From contig MKSU01000028.1 of assembly GCA_001897375.1 (NCBI GenBank), positions 1 to 64,000 of the forward strand: a DNA stretch of 64,000 nt, given 5' to 3'. The position numbers and the translations under genes were made by a program. The notes under the pieces were generated by a model, which had not been told where the DNA came from, made no database searches, and saw only the letters and a program-made list of their open reading frames with translations. The first letter of the stretch is position 1; each line of letters begins with the position of its first letter. This document shows positions 43,388 through 52,229 of this stretch, piece by piece. Origin of the DNA: Sphingomonas sp. 67-36 (GTDB lineage: Bacteria; Pseudomonadota; Alphaproteobacteria; Sphingomonadales; Sphingomonadaceae).

Positions 43388-44300
43388 ATCGGACGCCGGG
43401 ACCGAGCGTCAGCAGCCACAGGTCGGGCGGCGCACCGAAGCGCAGCGGCAGGTTGCTGGTGCCGATGCCCGCGCTCACCACCACTATCCGCCCGCCGTCA
43501 TGGACCAGGCCGCAGCGATAGCGGTTGCCGTTGGTGCGCGAAACGTTGAGCAGCGGCCCGATCACCGGCAGCACGATCTGCCCGCAATGGGTATGCCCGG
43601 CGAGCAGCAACGCATGGTCCGCTGGCAAGAATTGCACGAGATCGGGCGAGTGGGTGACGAACACGCTCGCCAGCGGCCGCGTTCGGCGCAGCTTGTCCAG
43701 CCCGAGGAACACCGGGCCGAGCCGCGCCGTCCCCGCCGCCGTGTCGCCCGACAGGCCGAGGCCGAGCGGCCCCGCCCGCACCGCGATATTCTCGGTCGCC
43801 GACAGCCCCGCCCGCGCCAGCGCGCGCGGCACGGCCCCGCCGCCGGCCTCGTCGTGATTACCGAACACCGCATAGACGCCGAGCGGCGCGCGCAGCCCAC
43901 GCAATATCCGCGCGACGGGCATCGCCAGCGCCCGCGCGGTGGCGTCGTCATTGCCCGCCAGCATGTCCCCCGCGATCAGCACGACGTCCGGCCGCCGCGC
44001 ATTGACGATCGCCACGACCCGCGCCAGCCGCGCCTCGTCGGTCGCGAGATTGCCGAGATGCAGGTCGCTGAGCAGCGCCACCCGCACCGGGCGCGCGCCC
44101 GGCGGCCAGTCCGGCAGCGCGATCGCCGCCTCGCGCACCAGCGGATCGGCGCGCGCGTTGCGCAGCCCGATCGCGGCGACCAGCGCGAACGCCGCCAGCA
44201 ACAGGGCAAGAGCGATCCGTCCACGCATCCACGCCGATCGTATCGCGCGGGTGGCCATCCCACAACGCCGGGCGCGCTGCCCGGCGTGCGTTCGCGTCAT
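43377..44300 (-). CDS. membrane-anchored metallophosphoesterase (YaeI-like)
   Basis: The 307-residue protein has an N-terminal membrane helix (IALALLLAAFALVAAIGL) and a calcineurin-type domain with all metal motifs: ALLSDLHLGN, LIAGDMLAGN, VFGNHDE and LLAGHTHCGQ. The group includes enzymes that hydrolyse lipid-linked or nucleotide phosphoesters at the membrane. The true start could be 44228-44258. It overlaps the CNT gene end tail to tail, and its upstream region abuts the exopolysaccharide locus. Confidence 0.85.
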   Translation of the reverse strand: MTRTHAGQRARRCGMATRAIRSAWMRGRIALALLLAAFALVAAIGLRNARADPLVREAAIALPDWPPGARPVRVALLSDLHLGNLATDEARLARVVAIVNARRPDVVLIAGDMLAGNDDATARALAMPVARILRGLRAPLGVYAVFGNHDEAGGGAVPRALARAGLSATENIAVRAGPLGLGLSGDTAAGTARLGPVFLGLDKLRRTRPLASVFVTHSPDLVQFLPADHALLLAGHTHCGQIVLPVIGPLLNVSRTNGNRYRCGLVHDGGRIVVVSAGIGTSNLPLRFGAPPDLWLLTLGPGVRSSR

Positions 44301-44460
44301 AATGTCCGGCGATCGGTTGCGCTTCGTCGCAAACTCGACTTAAACCATTGCGGGTTAGACAAACCACCGATGCGGTGCATTGCCGCGAACGGGAGAGGCG
44401 CGGACAGGCGGCAACGGCGGACTGCCGATGCGGCCCTGTTCGCGCGCTCAGGGATGGAGT

Positions 44461-45855
44461 GTGCGCGTGGAAGTGGAGGCTGCCGTTCCGGAAACGCCCG
44501 CGGCGGCGCGTCCCTCCGCGATCGTCCTCAACAAGGGCAAGATCCGCTTCCTGCTCTATATCGGGTTGTGCATCTGCGATCTCGCGGCATTCCGCGCCGG
44601 CTTCTCGGTCGCGCGCACGATCCGCGACTGGCGCTGGCTCGCGCCCAACGGCATCGAACTGGGCTGGCTGATCCTGCCGCTCTACCTGCTGTTCGCGTTC
44701 CGCAACGGCGCGATCTCGCGCATCGCGCTGGAGCGCCTGTCGGAATCGATGCGCCGCGCGGTATCCGCCTTCATCATGGCGACGGCGACGATCTCGCTGC
44801 TGATCTTCTTCCAATATGCCGGCCCGCTGGTTTCGCGCGTCGCGTTCGGCGTGGCCATCGTCAGCAGCATCCTGTTCATCGCGATGGGCCGGCTGATCTT
44901 CGCGATGTGCTTCGTCAGCCCGGTGCCGGGCGGGCTGGTCGGCGAGCTGCTGATCGTCGACGGCGTGCCGCCGCGCCCCGGCGCCTATCATGTGTTCGAC
45001 GCGCAGGCGGAGGGTTTCCGCCCCGATCTCAACGATCCCAACATGCTCGCGCGGCTGGCGGCGCTGGTCGGGCCGTTCGATCGCGTGGTGGTTGCGTCAG
45101 TGGAGGAGCGCCGGCGGCAATGGGCGCTGCTGATGAAGGCCTATAGCGTCACCGCCGAAATCCTGCTGGAGGGCGAGACCCCGCTCGGCGCGATCGACGT
45201 CGCACGCTACCACGGCCGCGACACGGTGGTCGTCGCGCGCGGGCCGATGTCGCTCGGCGCGCGGATGAAGAAGCGCGCGATGGACCTGGTGCTGGCCGGC
45301 GCGGCGGTGGTGGCGCTGGCGCCGCTGCTGATCCTCGTCGCGATCGCGATCCGGCTGGAGAGCCGCGGCCCGGTGCTGTTCGCGCAGACTCGGCTGGGGC
45401 GAGACAACAAGCCGTTCAAGATCCTCAAGTTCCGCAGCATGTACGTCGAGGCGAGCGACTTCGACGGCAACCGCTCGGCCACGCGCGACGACGATCGCAT
45501 CACCCGCGTCGGCCGCATCATCCGCATGACCAGCATCGACGAGCTGCCGCAGCTGTTCAACGTGCTGAAGGGCGACATGAGCATCGTCGGCCCGCGACCG
45601 CACGCACTCGGCTCGCTGGCCGGCGACAAATTGTTCTGGGAGGTGACGCAGAAATACTGGCTGCGCCACACGCTGAAGCCCGGCATCACCGGCCTCGCGC
45701 AGATTCGCGGCTATCGCGGCGCGACGCACGAGCAATCCGATCTGGAGAAGCGGCTTCAGGCCGATCTGGAATATATCAACGGCTGGCGGCTTTCCCGCGA
45801 CATCACGATCATCGCGAATACGATCCGCGTGATCGTCCACCCCCACGCTTACTGA
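44461..45855 (+). CDS. exopolysaccharide polyprenyl glycosylphosphotransferase
   Basis: The protein of about 464 residues has four or five N-terminal membrane helices and a central region. Its C-terminal bacterial sugar transferase domain shows MKKRAMDLVLAGAAVVALAP, GPVLFAQTRLGRDNKPFKIL, PQLFNVLKGDMSIVGPRP and LRHTLKPGITGLAQIRGYRG. It transfers the first sugar phosphate to undecaprenyl phosphate to prime polymer synthesis. The start is one of two GTG codons (44461 or 44467) behind AGGGATGGAG. It opens the exopolysaccharide locus and is the sole initiating transferase seen. Confidence 0.9.
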   Translation: MRVEVEAAVPETPAAARPSAIVLNKGKIRFLLYIGLCICDLAAFRAGFSVARTIRDWRWLAPNGIELGWLILPLYLLFAFRNGAISRIALERLSESMRRAVSAFIMATATISLLIFFQYAGPLVSRVAFGVAIVSSILFIAMGRLIFAMCFVSPVPGGLVGELLIVDGVPPRPGAYHVFDAQAEGFRPDLNDPNMLARLAALVGPFDRVVVASVEERRRQWALLMKAYSVTAEILLEGETPLGAIDVARYHGRDTVVVARGPMSLGARMKKRAMDLVLAGAAVVALAPLLILVAIAIRLESRGPVLFAQTRLGRDNKPFKILKFRSMYVEASDFDGNRSATRDDDRITRVGRIIRMTSIDELPQLFNVLKGDMSIVGPRPHALGSLAGDKLFWEVTQKYWLRHTLKPGITGLAQIRGYRGATHEQSDLEKRLQADLEYINGWRLSRDITIIANTIRVIVHPHAY

Positions 45856-47033
45856 GTTCTGCGGCTCACCGTCGGGCGGCGCGTGCGCCGCCGCTGCGTC
45901 CAGACGAACTGGGTCGCCACGCCGAAGTTGAACACCGCGCTCATCAGCGCCCCGGCGATGCCCGCGACCGCCCAGCTTCCCTCGCCGGCAAGCACCAGAT
46001 CGGCGACGCCGATATTGGCGATGCCGCCGATCGAGCAGACCAGGCAGAAGACGAGATAGCCGATCACGAAGCGCCCGCCACGCAGGCGCTGCGAGCGATA
46101 GGTGACGGAATTGTTGACGACATAGTTGAGCGTCATCGCCAGGATCGTCGCCACCGTCTGGGCGAACAGGAAGGTGGTGCCGAACGTCTTGAGCGTCTGC
46201 AGCACCGCGAGGTGGAACAGCAGGCCAAGCCCGCCCACCGCGGAGAACAGCACGAAGCGCGGCGGGACCAGCCCGCGCGTCACCTTCTCGATCAGCAGGA
46301 ACAGGAATTCCAGCATGATCATCAGGTCGACCTTGCTCTCCCCCTGCGTGCGGTTGCGGAAGACATAGGGGATTTCGGTGATTTTCAGCTCGCGCGGGGC
46401 GGAGCTGATGATATCGAGCAGGATCTTGTAGCCCTGCTGCGACAGATCGTGGACGCAGGCGTGGAACACGTCGCGCCGGATCGCGAAGAAGCCGCTCATC
46501 GGATCGCCGATGCCGGTGCCGAGCACGATGTTCGCGCACCATGTCGCGAAGCCGCTCATCGCCTGCCGGTCCTTCGACCAGTCGCCGACGCTGCCGCCCT
46601 CGACATGGCGGCTGCCGACGACGAGGTCGCTGCCGCCCTCCGCGATCAGCGCGAGCATTTGCGGGAGCAGCCGCTCGTCATGCTGGCCGTCGGCGTCGAT
46701 CACCGCGATCACCGGGGCGGTGGCGGCGAGCGCGCCCTCCACCACCGCGGACGCCAGCCCGCGCCGCCCGATCCGCCGGATGCAGCGCACCGGATAGCCC
46801 TCGTGCGCGACGGCGAACACCTCCTCGGACGTGCCGTCGCCGCTGTCGTCGTCGACGATGATGAGTTCCCAGCGCACGCCCTGCATCGCGGCGGCGACTG
46901 CCGTCACCAGCGGACGGATATTGTCGCGCTCGTGATAGGCGGGGGAGATGATCGAAAGCTGCGGCACCCGCGCCGCCGCCGCGCCGGGCGCGGTTTCGGT
47001 TTCAACGACGGCCGGCGCGAGATTCGATGTCAT
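45849..47033 (-). CDS. GT2 glycosyltransferase fused to GtrA-like domain
   Basis: The 394-residue protein has a GT-A family 2 domain (LSIISPAYHERDNIRPLVTA, IIVDDDSGDGT, VIDADGQHDERLLPQML), as in dolichol-phosphate mannose synthases. A C-terminal GtrA-like four-helix membrane domain follows (about residues 265-385, FVLFSAVGGLGLLFHLAVLQ). It probably makes and helps flip a polyprenyl-phosphate sugar for glycan decoration. It converges with the sugar transferase gene, overlapping by seven bases. The ribosome site at 47033 is weak. Confidence 0.85.
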   Translation of the reverse strand: MTSNLAPAVVETETAPGAAAARVPQLSIISPAYHERDNIRPLVTAVAAAMQGVRWELIIVDDDSGDGTSEEVFAVAHEGYPVRCIRRIGRRGLASAVVEGALAATAPVIAVIDADGQHDERLLPQMLALIAEGGSDLVVGSRHVEGGSVGDWSKDRQAMSGFATWCANIVLGTGIGDPMSGFFAIRRDVFHACVHDLSQQGYKILLDIISSAPRELKITEIPYVFRNRTQGESKVDLMIMLEFLFLLIEKVTRGLVPPRFVLFSAVGGLGLLFHLAVLQTLKTFGTTFLFAQTVATILAMTLNYVVNNSVTYRSQRLRGGRFVIGYLVFCLVCSIGGIANIGVADLVLAGEGSWAVAGIAGALMSAVFNFGVATQFVWTQRRRTRRPTVSRRTQ

Positions 47034-47064
47034 CGATGGCTTTCGATCCGGATGTCGACGCGCC

Positions 47065-48390
47065 TCAGGCCGCGCACTTCGCCAGCCAGAGGTAAAGCGC
47101 GATGCTGTCGTCGACGAAGCGGAAATTGTCGCCGCCATTGCCATTGTCGGGAACGAGCACGCGCGCCTCGACCGCCCGCGCGATCAGCGCGGCGCGGCGC
47201 GTGTCCCCGCCCTTCGCCGGATCCTGCACCAGCCCGAACGCGCGCAGGCCCTCCTGCGCGAGCGCCCCCAGCTCGGCCGGGGAGGCCATCGACAGCAGCA
47301 GGTTGAGGTGGAACTGGCTGCGCGGGGCGAGCCGCACCTTCACCTCCTGCATCACGCGATCGAGCGCGACGCGCACGTCCTGCTTCTCCACCATCTCCAC
47401 CTCACGGTCGAGCGCGCTGCTGGCGGCATATTGCGCGATCAGCCCGGCGACATAGGGCGAGCCCTGCGCCGCCTCGACGATCGCGTCCTGTGCCTCTTCG
47501 TCGAACGTCAGGCCCGAGGCGCTCTCGCCGAGCTGCAGCAGCTCGCGCACCTCGTCCTCGTTCATGCTCGTCACCGGGATGCCGATGACGTTCCGGCGGA
47601 TCGAGGGGATATGCTCGAGCAGCTCGGACAGGTTCGCCGCGACCCCGGCGATCACGATCTGCACCCGCACCGCCTGATCAGACAGGCTCTTGATGAGCTC
47701 GGCGATCGAACGCTTGAACTCGGCGGAATGGGCGCGGTCGAACTCGTCCAGCACGATCAGCACCCGCGTGCCGGAGATGCGCGAAAAAACCTCGCTGACC
47801 CTGACCGGCGTCACCGGCCCCTCGGGCAGCAGGTCGGCCAAGGTGCCGCCGCGCTCCGCCTCCTCGGAGGTGGGATCGAAATCGCCGTGGTAGAGCAGCG
47901 GGATATCGGCGGCGCAGGCGCGGAACACCGGATCGAACTCGGATGTCTCGCTGCACGAGGTGTAGCGCACGATATAGCGCGCCTCGCGCGCCAGCCGCGA
48001 GAAGATGTGCAGCAGCGAGGTCTTGCCCATGCCGCGATCGCCGAAGATCACGGTGTGGAGATGCTGCTCCTCCACCGCGCGGATCAGCGCCGCCAGCGTC
48101 TCCTTGCGGCCGGCGAAGCGGCGCGCGTCCTGCACCGGCTGCGACGGGGTGAACGCCTGTTGCAGCTTGATCCGCGCCGCGCCGAGGTTGCGGTCACCCC
48201 GCGCGACGCGCGCGGTGTCGCCGGCATTGCCGCGGAAGCGCGGCAGCGCCTCCATCCTCTCCCCTTCGGGCAGTTCGGAGGCGCGGCGGATCAGCGGCCC
48301 CTGCCGGATCGACGCGCGCGGCATCGTGTCGGCCCGGTCGGCCGGACGACGGCTGCTCCTGAAACTGAATAGACGGGTCCAGATCATCAC
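47065..48390 (-). CDS. AAA/STAND-type ATPase in exopolysaccharide locus
   Basis: The 441-residue protein has a charged N-terminus of about 90 residues and an ATPase core with Walker A GDRGMGKTS (117-125) and Walker B VLIVLDEFD (about 212-220). A winged-helix-like C-terminal part follows (QFHLNLLLSMASPAELGAL). It has no membrane helix. It resembles the ExeA/ORC-like ATPase group, whose members often act as regulators or assembly factors. It lies beside the XrtV-accessory-like gene and the glycosyltransferases on the same strand. Its role in this locus is unknown. Confidence 0.75.
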   Translation of the reverse strand: MMIWTRLFSFRSSRRPADRADTMPRASIRQGPLIRRASELPEGERMEALPRFRGNAGDTARVARGDRNLGAARIKLQQAFTPSQPVQDARRFAGRKETLAALIRAVEEQHLHTVIFGDRGMGKTSLLHIFSRLAREARYIVRYTSCSETSEFDPVFRACAADIPLLYHGDFDPTSEEAERGGTLADLLPEGPVTPVRVSEVFSRISGTRVLIVLDEFDRAHSAEFKRSIAELIKSLSDQAVRVQIVIAGVAANLSELLEHIPSIRRNVIGIPVTSMNEDEVRELLQLGESASGLTFDEEAQDAIVEAAQGSPYVAGLIAQYAASSALDREVEMVEKQDVRVALDRVMQEVKVRLAPRSQFHLNLLLSMASPAELGALAQEGLRAFGLVQDPAKGGDTRRAALIARAVEARVLVPDNGNGGDNFRFVDDSIALYLWLAKCAA

Positions 48391-48460
48391 GCGCTCCGGA
48401 TTTGCAGGAACAGGGCCGAGGAGCGAGCCACGGCACGACGGGAGATAACGCGCGGTGCGG

Positions 48461-48700
48461 TCAGAAGGTGATCTTCGGACGCAGCACGTAATAGATATAG
48501 GCGATCACCGCGACCAGCCCGGCGATCGCGATCGCCACATATCCCTGATTGCCGAGATAGTTGACGACCGCGCAGCCGATCGCCGGCGGCGCATAATGCC
48601 ACAGCTTGTCGACGGGGTTCTCCGCCGCCGAGCGTTGCAGGAGCAAGACGACGAGGCCGGTGAACACCATCAGCGTCAACCAATCGAACGGGGTTTCCAT
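48461..48700 (-). CDS. two-helix membrane protein, probable XrtV sorting-system accessory protein
   Basis: The 79-residue protein starts METPFDWLTLMVFTGLVVLL, has a polar centre (QRSAAENPVDKLWHYAPPA) and a second helix pair ending in IAYIYYVLRPKITF. I recognise this pattern as the small accessory protein that accompanies exosortase V loci; that link is from memory. An exosortase is encoded 8 kb away. AGGTG lies before the ATG. Its action is unknown. Confidence 0.7.
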   Translation of the reverse strand: METPFDWLTLMVFTGLVVLLLQRSAAENPVDKLWHYAPPAIGCAVVNYLGNQGYVAIAIAGLVAVIAYIYYVLRPKITF

Positions 48701-48802
48701 CTGTCACCTCTGGCTACGCGAATCGGCAATCGACATGGTGGGATATCCGCCTGACCTGTTATGGCAATCGCCCCGTCTTAGCCCGTTTAAGGAAATGGCC
48801 CG

Positions 48803-49834
48803 TTAACGCCATCGGCGCAAGCGCGCCATCTCCGCCGCCATTTCGTCGAGCCACGCGATCAGCGCGGACGGATCGGTGGTCGCGGCGACCGGCGTGCGGC
48901 GGCGCGCCCGTTCCAGCGCCGGGCCGAGCGGCTCGTCGGCGCCGACCACCTCGATCAGTCCGCGCTCGGCAAAGGCGGCGGTGATCTCGGCCTGGTGATC
49001 GTCGTAATGCTCGCCCAGCGCGAACAGGCGCGGCACCGCGACCACCCGGCAATGCGCGCGCAGCGCGGTGATGAGCGAGCCGGTGCCGCCGTGGCAGACG
49101 ACGATGTCGGCGCGGCGGAGCAGGTCCTGCACCTCGTCGAACGGCAGCGTCTCGACCGAATCGAGCGTTTCTGGGCGATGGCCCTCGATGCCGCGCTGGA
49201 GCACGATCCGCTCCGGGATCTCGCCCGCCGCGCCGGCTTCCTCGACCAGCCGGGTCAGCCGGTCGAACGGCAAGGTCGCGCCGACGGTCGCGAACAGCAG
49301 CGGCTCCTTCGGCGGCGGCGGGGTGTCGAGCGTGCGGAAAGGATCGAACACCAGCGCGCCGCGCCAGTGCCGCGCGCTCTCCGCCGATTGCGCGATGCGA
49401 ACGTGCGCCAGCCACCCCGCCAGCCGCGCGAAGGCGGAAGGATGGGTGAAGCGCGCGAACGAATCGATCAGGATCACCCGCGCGCCGCGCAGTCGGGCGA
49501 ACAGCATCACGAAAAGCTGCGATCCCGCGCCGGTGGTGATGAACAGGTCCGGCCGCCGCCGCGCGATGATCCGCCACGAGCGGAAGATGCTGCGCCACGC
49601 CTCCGCCGCCATCCGCCACGGCCGCCCCAGCCGCGCCTGCCCGATCGCGAAATGCGGGACGAAATAGGTTTCCTCCTCCGCCGCGATCGACTGGCCCAGC
49701 GCGGTATCCTCGGTGACGAAGAAGCGGGGATATTTCTCCCACACCGGCTTCAGGTCGAGGATCTGGCGCACATGCCCCCCGCCCGAGGCGGCGAGGCAGA
49801 TCACCGGCCGGCGCGGATCGGCGGGCGCGCTCAT
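48803..49834 (-). CDS. two-domain glycosyltransferase (Alg14-like plus Alg13/GT28-like)
   Basis: The 343-residue protein combines an N-terminal Alg14-type domain (ICLAASGGGHVRQILDL, FITTGAGSQLFVMLFARL) with a C-terminal Alg13/GT28 domain (LLFATVGATLPFDRLTRLVE, ADIVVCHGGTGSLITALRA, VVAVPRLFALGEHYDDHQAE). Such pairs, separate or fused, add GlcA or GlcNAc to lipid-linked sugars; a glucuronosyltransferase role, as in sphingan synthesis, is plausible. The start overlaps the upstream glycosyltransferase stop (49831-49834). Confidence 0.85.
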   Translation of the reverse strand: MSAPADPRRPVICLAASGGGHVRQILDLKPVWEKYPRFFVTEDTALGQSIAAEEETYFVPHFAIGQARLGRPWRMAAEAWRSIFRSWRIIARRRPDLFITTGAGSQLFVMLFARLRGARVILIDSFARFTHPSAFARLAGWLAHVRIAQSAESARHWRGALVFDPFRTLDTPPPPKEPLLFATVGATLPFDRLTRLVEEAGAAGEIPERIVLQRGIEGHRPETLDSVETLPFDEVQDLLRRADIVVCHGGTGSLITALRAHCRVVAVPRLFALGEHYDDHQAEITAAFAERGLIEVVGADEPLGPALERARRRTPVAATTDPSALIAWLDEMAAEMARLRRWR

Positions 49835-51030
49835 CGCAGCACCCGCGCCAGCGTGTCGCGATAGCCGGCGAGGATCGCCTCGCGGCCGAATCGCGCCGCC
49901 GCGCCGCTCCGCTGCCATTCGGCGAGCGCCTGCTTGCGCGCGTCATTCTCCAGGATCAGCATGTTCATTCCTTCCGCCACCGCGCGCGGATCGCGCGCGT
50001 CGACGCCGATCGCGAAGGGGCAATCGTCGAACCAGCCGTCCACCGCCGCCCCGCGCGGATAGACGATCGGGCAACCCGCGAGCAAAGCCTCGACGAACAC
50101 CAGCCCGAAGCTCTCACGCCGCGAAGGCAGGGCGAAGGCGGCGCAGCCGTTCATCCATTGCTGGAGCGCGGCCGGCTCCAGCGCGCCGATGCGCCGCGCG
50201 ATGCCCTGCACGCCGGCCTGGCGCAGGGCGCGGTCGACCGCCGCCTCGCTCGCCGCGTCGCCGCCGCCCGCCACCTCCAGCGCGCCCGCGCGGGAGAGGC
50301 CGGCGGCGCGCGCCAGCGTGGCGATGTTCTTGTTGCGCCAGTGCGCGAGGTGGAAGGCGGTGCCGATCGTCGGCGGCGTCGCGCGCGGCGCGATCGTCCG
50401 CTCGCTCGCCGGGATGCAGGGCAAAGTGACGACCGGCCCCGCCCGCGCGCCGAATCGCCGCTCGCACCAGCGCGCGATCCATGGCGCGAAGGCGATCACC
50501 GCCGCCGCCTCGTGCCAGACGCGGCGATAGGCGGCATGCAGGTCGCGCCGCGCGCCGACGATCTTCTGGTCGCTATTGCCTTGCAGGGTGAGCAGATAGG
50601 GCACGCCGAGCCGAGCCGCGAGGCGGTGCGCGGCCAGCCCCTCGACGCTCAGCTTGTGCGCGTGGATCGCGGCGGGCGCGAGGCCGCGCGCGGCGAGATC
50701 GTCCGCCACGCCGTCCGCCAGCCGCCTCATCGCGGTTCCCAGCAGCAGCCCGCGCGCCGGCGCGGCATAGCGCCACGAGGCGAGCCGCCCGTCGTCCGCC
50801 ACCGGCTCGATCCGCCCCGGCGTGCGCCAGCCGCTCGCGCCGCCGGCACGGTTGATCGAATAGACCCGATGGCGGAAGGCGTCCGCGGTGCCCTCCACCA
50901 GCGCCGCGATCACGCGCGTCTTGGCCGGTTGCACGGCATCGGGATAATCGGCGCTGACATGCGCGATCAACGGCGCCGCCGCCCCGCCGCCGATGCCCGC
51001 AGCGTCCCTCGGATTGCTTCGATCTGTCAT
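49831..51030 (-). CDS. GT4-type glycosyltransferase
   Basis: The 399-residue GT-B enzyme has the acceptor-domain start LIAHVSADYPDAVQPAKTRV, LGVPYLLTLQGNSDQKIVGA and the nucleotide-sugar end SRRESFGLVFVEALLAGCPI with the EX7E pair. It likely adds one sugar in repeat-unit assembly on the cytoplasmic face. The ATG at 51030 is chosen since the longer frame to 51204 adds a low-quality N-terminus. It heads a leftward group of four genes, divergent from the export genes. Confidence 0.85.
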   Translation of the reverse strand: MTDRSNPRDAAGIGGGAAAPLIAHVSADYPDAVQPAKTRVIAALVEGTADAFRHRVYSINRAGGASGWRTPGRIEPVADDGRLASWRYAAPARGLLLGTAMRRLADGVADDLAARGLAPAAIHAHKLSVEGLAAHRLAARLGVPYLLTLQGNSDQKIVGARRDLHAAYRRVWHEAAAVIAFAPWIARWCERRFGARAGPVVTLPCIPASERTIAPRATPPTIGTAFHLAHWRNKNIATLARAAGLSRAGALEVAGGGDAASEAAVDRALRQAGVQGIARRIGALEPAALQQWMNGCAAFALPSRRESFGLVFVEALLAGCPIVYPRGAAVDGWFDDCPFAIGVDARDPRAVAEGMNMLILENDARKQALAEWQRSGAAARFGREAILAGYRDTLARVLR

Positions 51031-51331
51031 CGCCGGGGGTGGTGAATAGGGTGCAAATTCAATCCGAACAATTCGTTTGCCAGGGCGGCGGGGACACGGA
51101 TACAGGCCGCCCGCCGCCGGCGACAGTCGCGCCGCCGCACGCCCGGCGCGCCTTGTCCTTAATATGAAGCGGCAAGCATATCGCCCCGGAATCACTGGAA
51201 TCACCCTGTCCCAATATCGGGCGGGGAAAGGTTAACGCACTATCCAGCACCACCTTCCGCCGCCTATCATCATTATGGGATTACGTTTATAGACTGCGAC
51301 CCAAGTGTCCTTTGGGAGGATTTAGAGAGAC
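51031..51331. other. intergenic region between divergent exopolysaccharide operons
   Basis: About 300 bases separate the leftward glycosyltransferase operon from the rightward EpsD-type operon. The right half (51210-51310) is AT-richer and would hold the rightward promoter. GGGAGGA at 51314-51320 is part of the leader. I see no gene, and no clear operator or riboswitch. Confidence 0.5.
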
Positions 51332-52228
51332 ATGCGAAACAAAAGCGGCTCCGTTGCGGTGCTGGCGGCCTGCATCATCCTCGCGGGATGCCACAAGGGG
51401 GGAAGCGGCGGCGCCGCGCCGACCGGCCAGGTCGCCGCGACCGTCGACGGCAAGGAGATCACCACGTCGGAGGTGCGCTACGAACTGGGGCCGCTCGCGT
51501 CGGACCCGCAGGCGAGCAACCGCGCACAGCCGGCCGCGCTGCAATCGATCATCAACCGCCGCATCCTGGCCGACGCCGCGGTCGAGCGCGGGCTGGACAA
51601 GGCGCCCACCGCCGCCGTCGCCCTGGAGAAAGCGCGCGATCTCGGGCTGATCCAGCTTCTCGAGCAGAATATCCGCTCCACGCTGCCCAAGGTATCGGCG
51701 GACGAGGCCGCGGCGTTCGTGCGCGACAATCCGCTGGCCTTCGCGCAGCGCCAGCTTGTCTCCGTCGACCAGATCATCGTCCCCAAGGTGACGCAGGAAG
51801 TGGTCAAGGAGATGGGGCCGCTGAAGACGCTGCCCGAGATCATCGCGCTGCTCGACAAGAACAAGCTCTCCTATCGTCGCGGCGCCACCGTGATCGATCC
51901 GCTGACGCTGCCGCCGACGGCCGCGAAGCAGATCAACGATCTCAAGATCGGCGACGTCTTCGTGCTGCCCAACGGCGCCGCCGCGATGGTCGCGCAGATT
52001 CGCGAACGCCAGTCGCAGCCGATCACCGGCGACGACGCGACCCAGATCGCGACGCAGCTCCTCGGCAACCAGCGCGCGCAGAACATGGTGCGGCAGCAGT
52101 TCGCGCAGATCATCGCCAAGGCGCAGTCCAAGGTGAAGATCAACGCGGAATTCCAGCCGAAGGATCAGCCGGCCGGCGCCGCCACTTCAGCCCCGGCCCC
52201 AGTCCCCACCACGCAGCCGGAGAGCTGA
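51332..52228 (+). CDS. EpsD-type lipoprotein peptidyl-prolyl isomerase
   Basis: The 298-residue protein has a lipoprotein signal (VAVLAACIILAGC), then a SurA/parvulin-like part: VAATVDGKEITTSEVRYEL, QSIINRRILADAAVERGLDK, and a degenerate PPIase region (ISVDQIIV-like VSVDQIIVPKVTQEVV). EpsD proteins occur in exosortase-linked exopolysaccharide loci and probably help fold secreted or outer-membrane parts. It starts the rightward operon and is two bases from the outer-membrane gene. Confidence 0.85.
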   Translation: MRNKSGSVAVLAACIILAGCHKGGSGGAAPTGQVAATVDGKEITTSEVRYELGPLASDPQASNRAQPAALQSIINRRILADAAVERGLDKAPTAAVALEKARDLGLIQLLEQNIRSTLPKVSADEAAAFVRDNPLAFAQRQLVSVDQIIVPKVTQEVVKEMGPLKTLPEIIALLDKNKLSYRRGATVIDPLTLPPTAAKQINDLKIGDVFVLPNGAAAMVAQIRERQSQPITGDDATQIATQLLGNQRAQNMVRQQFAQIIAKAQSKVKINAEFQPKDQPAGAATSAPAPVPTTQPES

Positions 52229-52229
52229 G

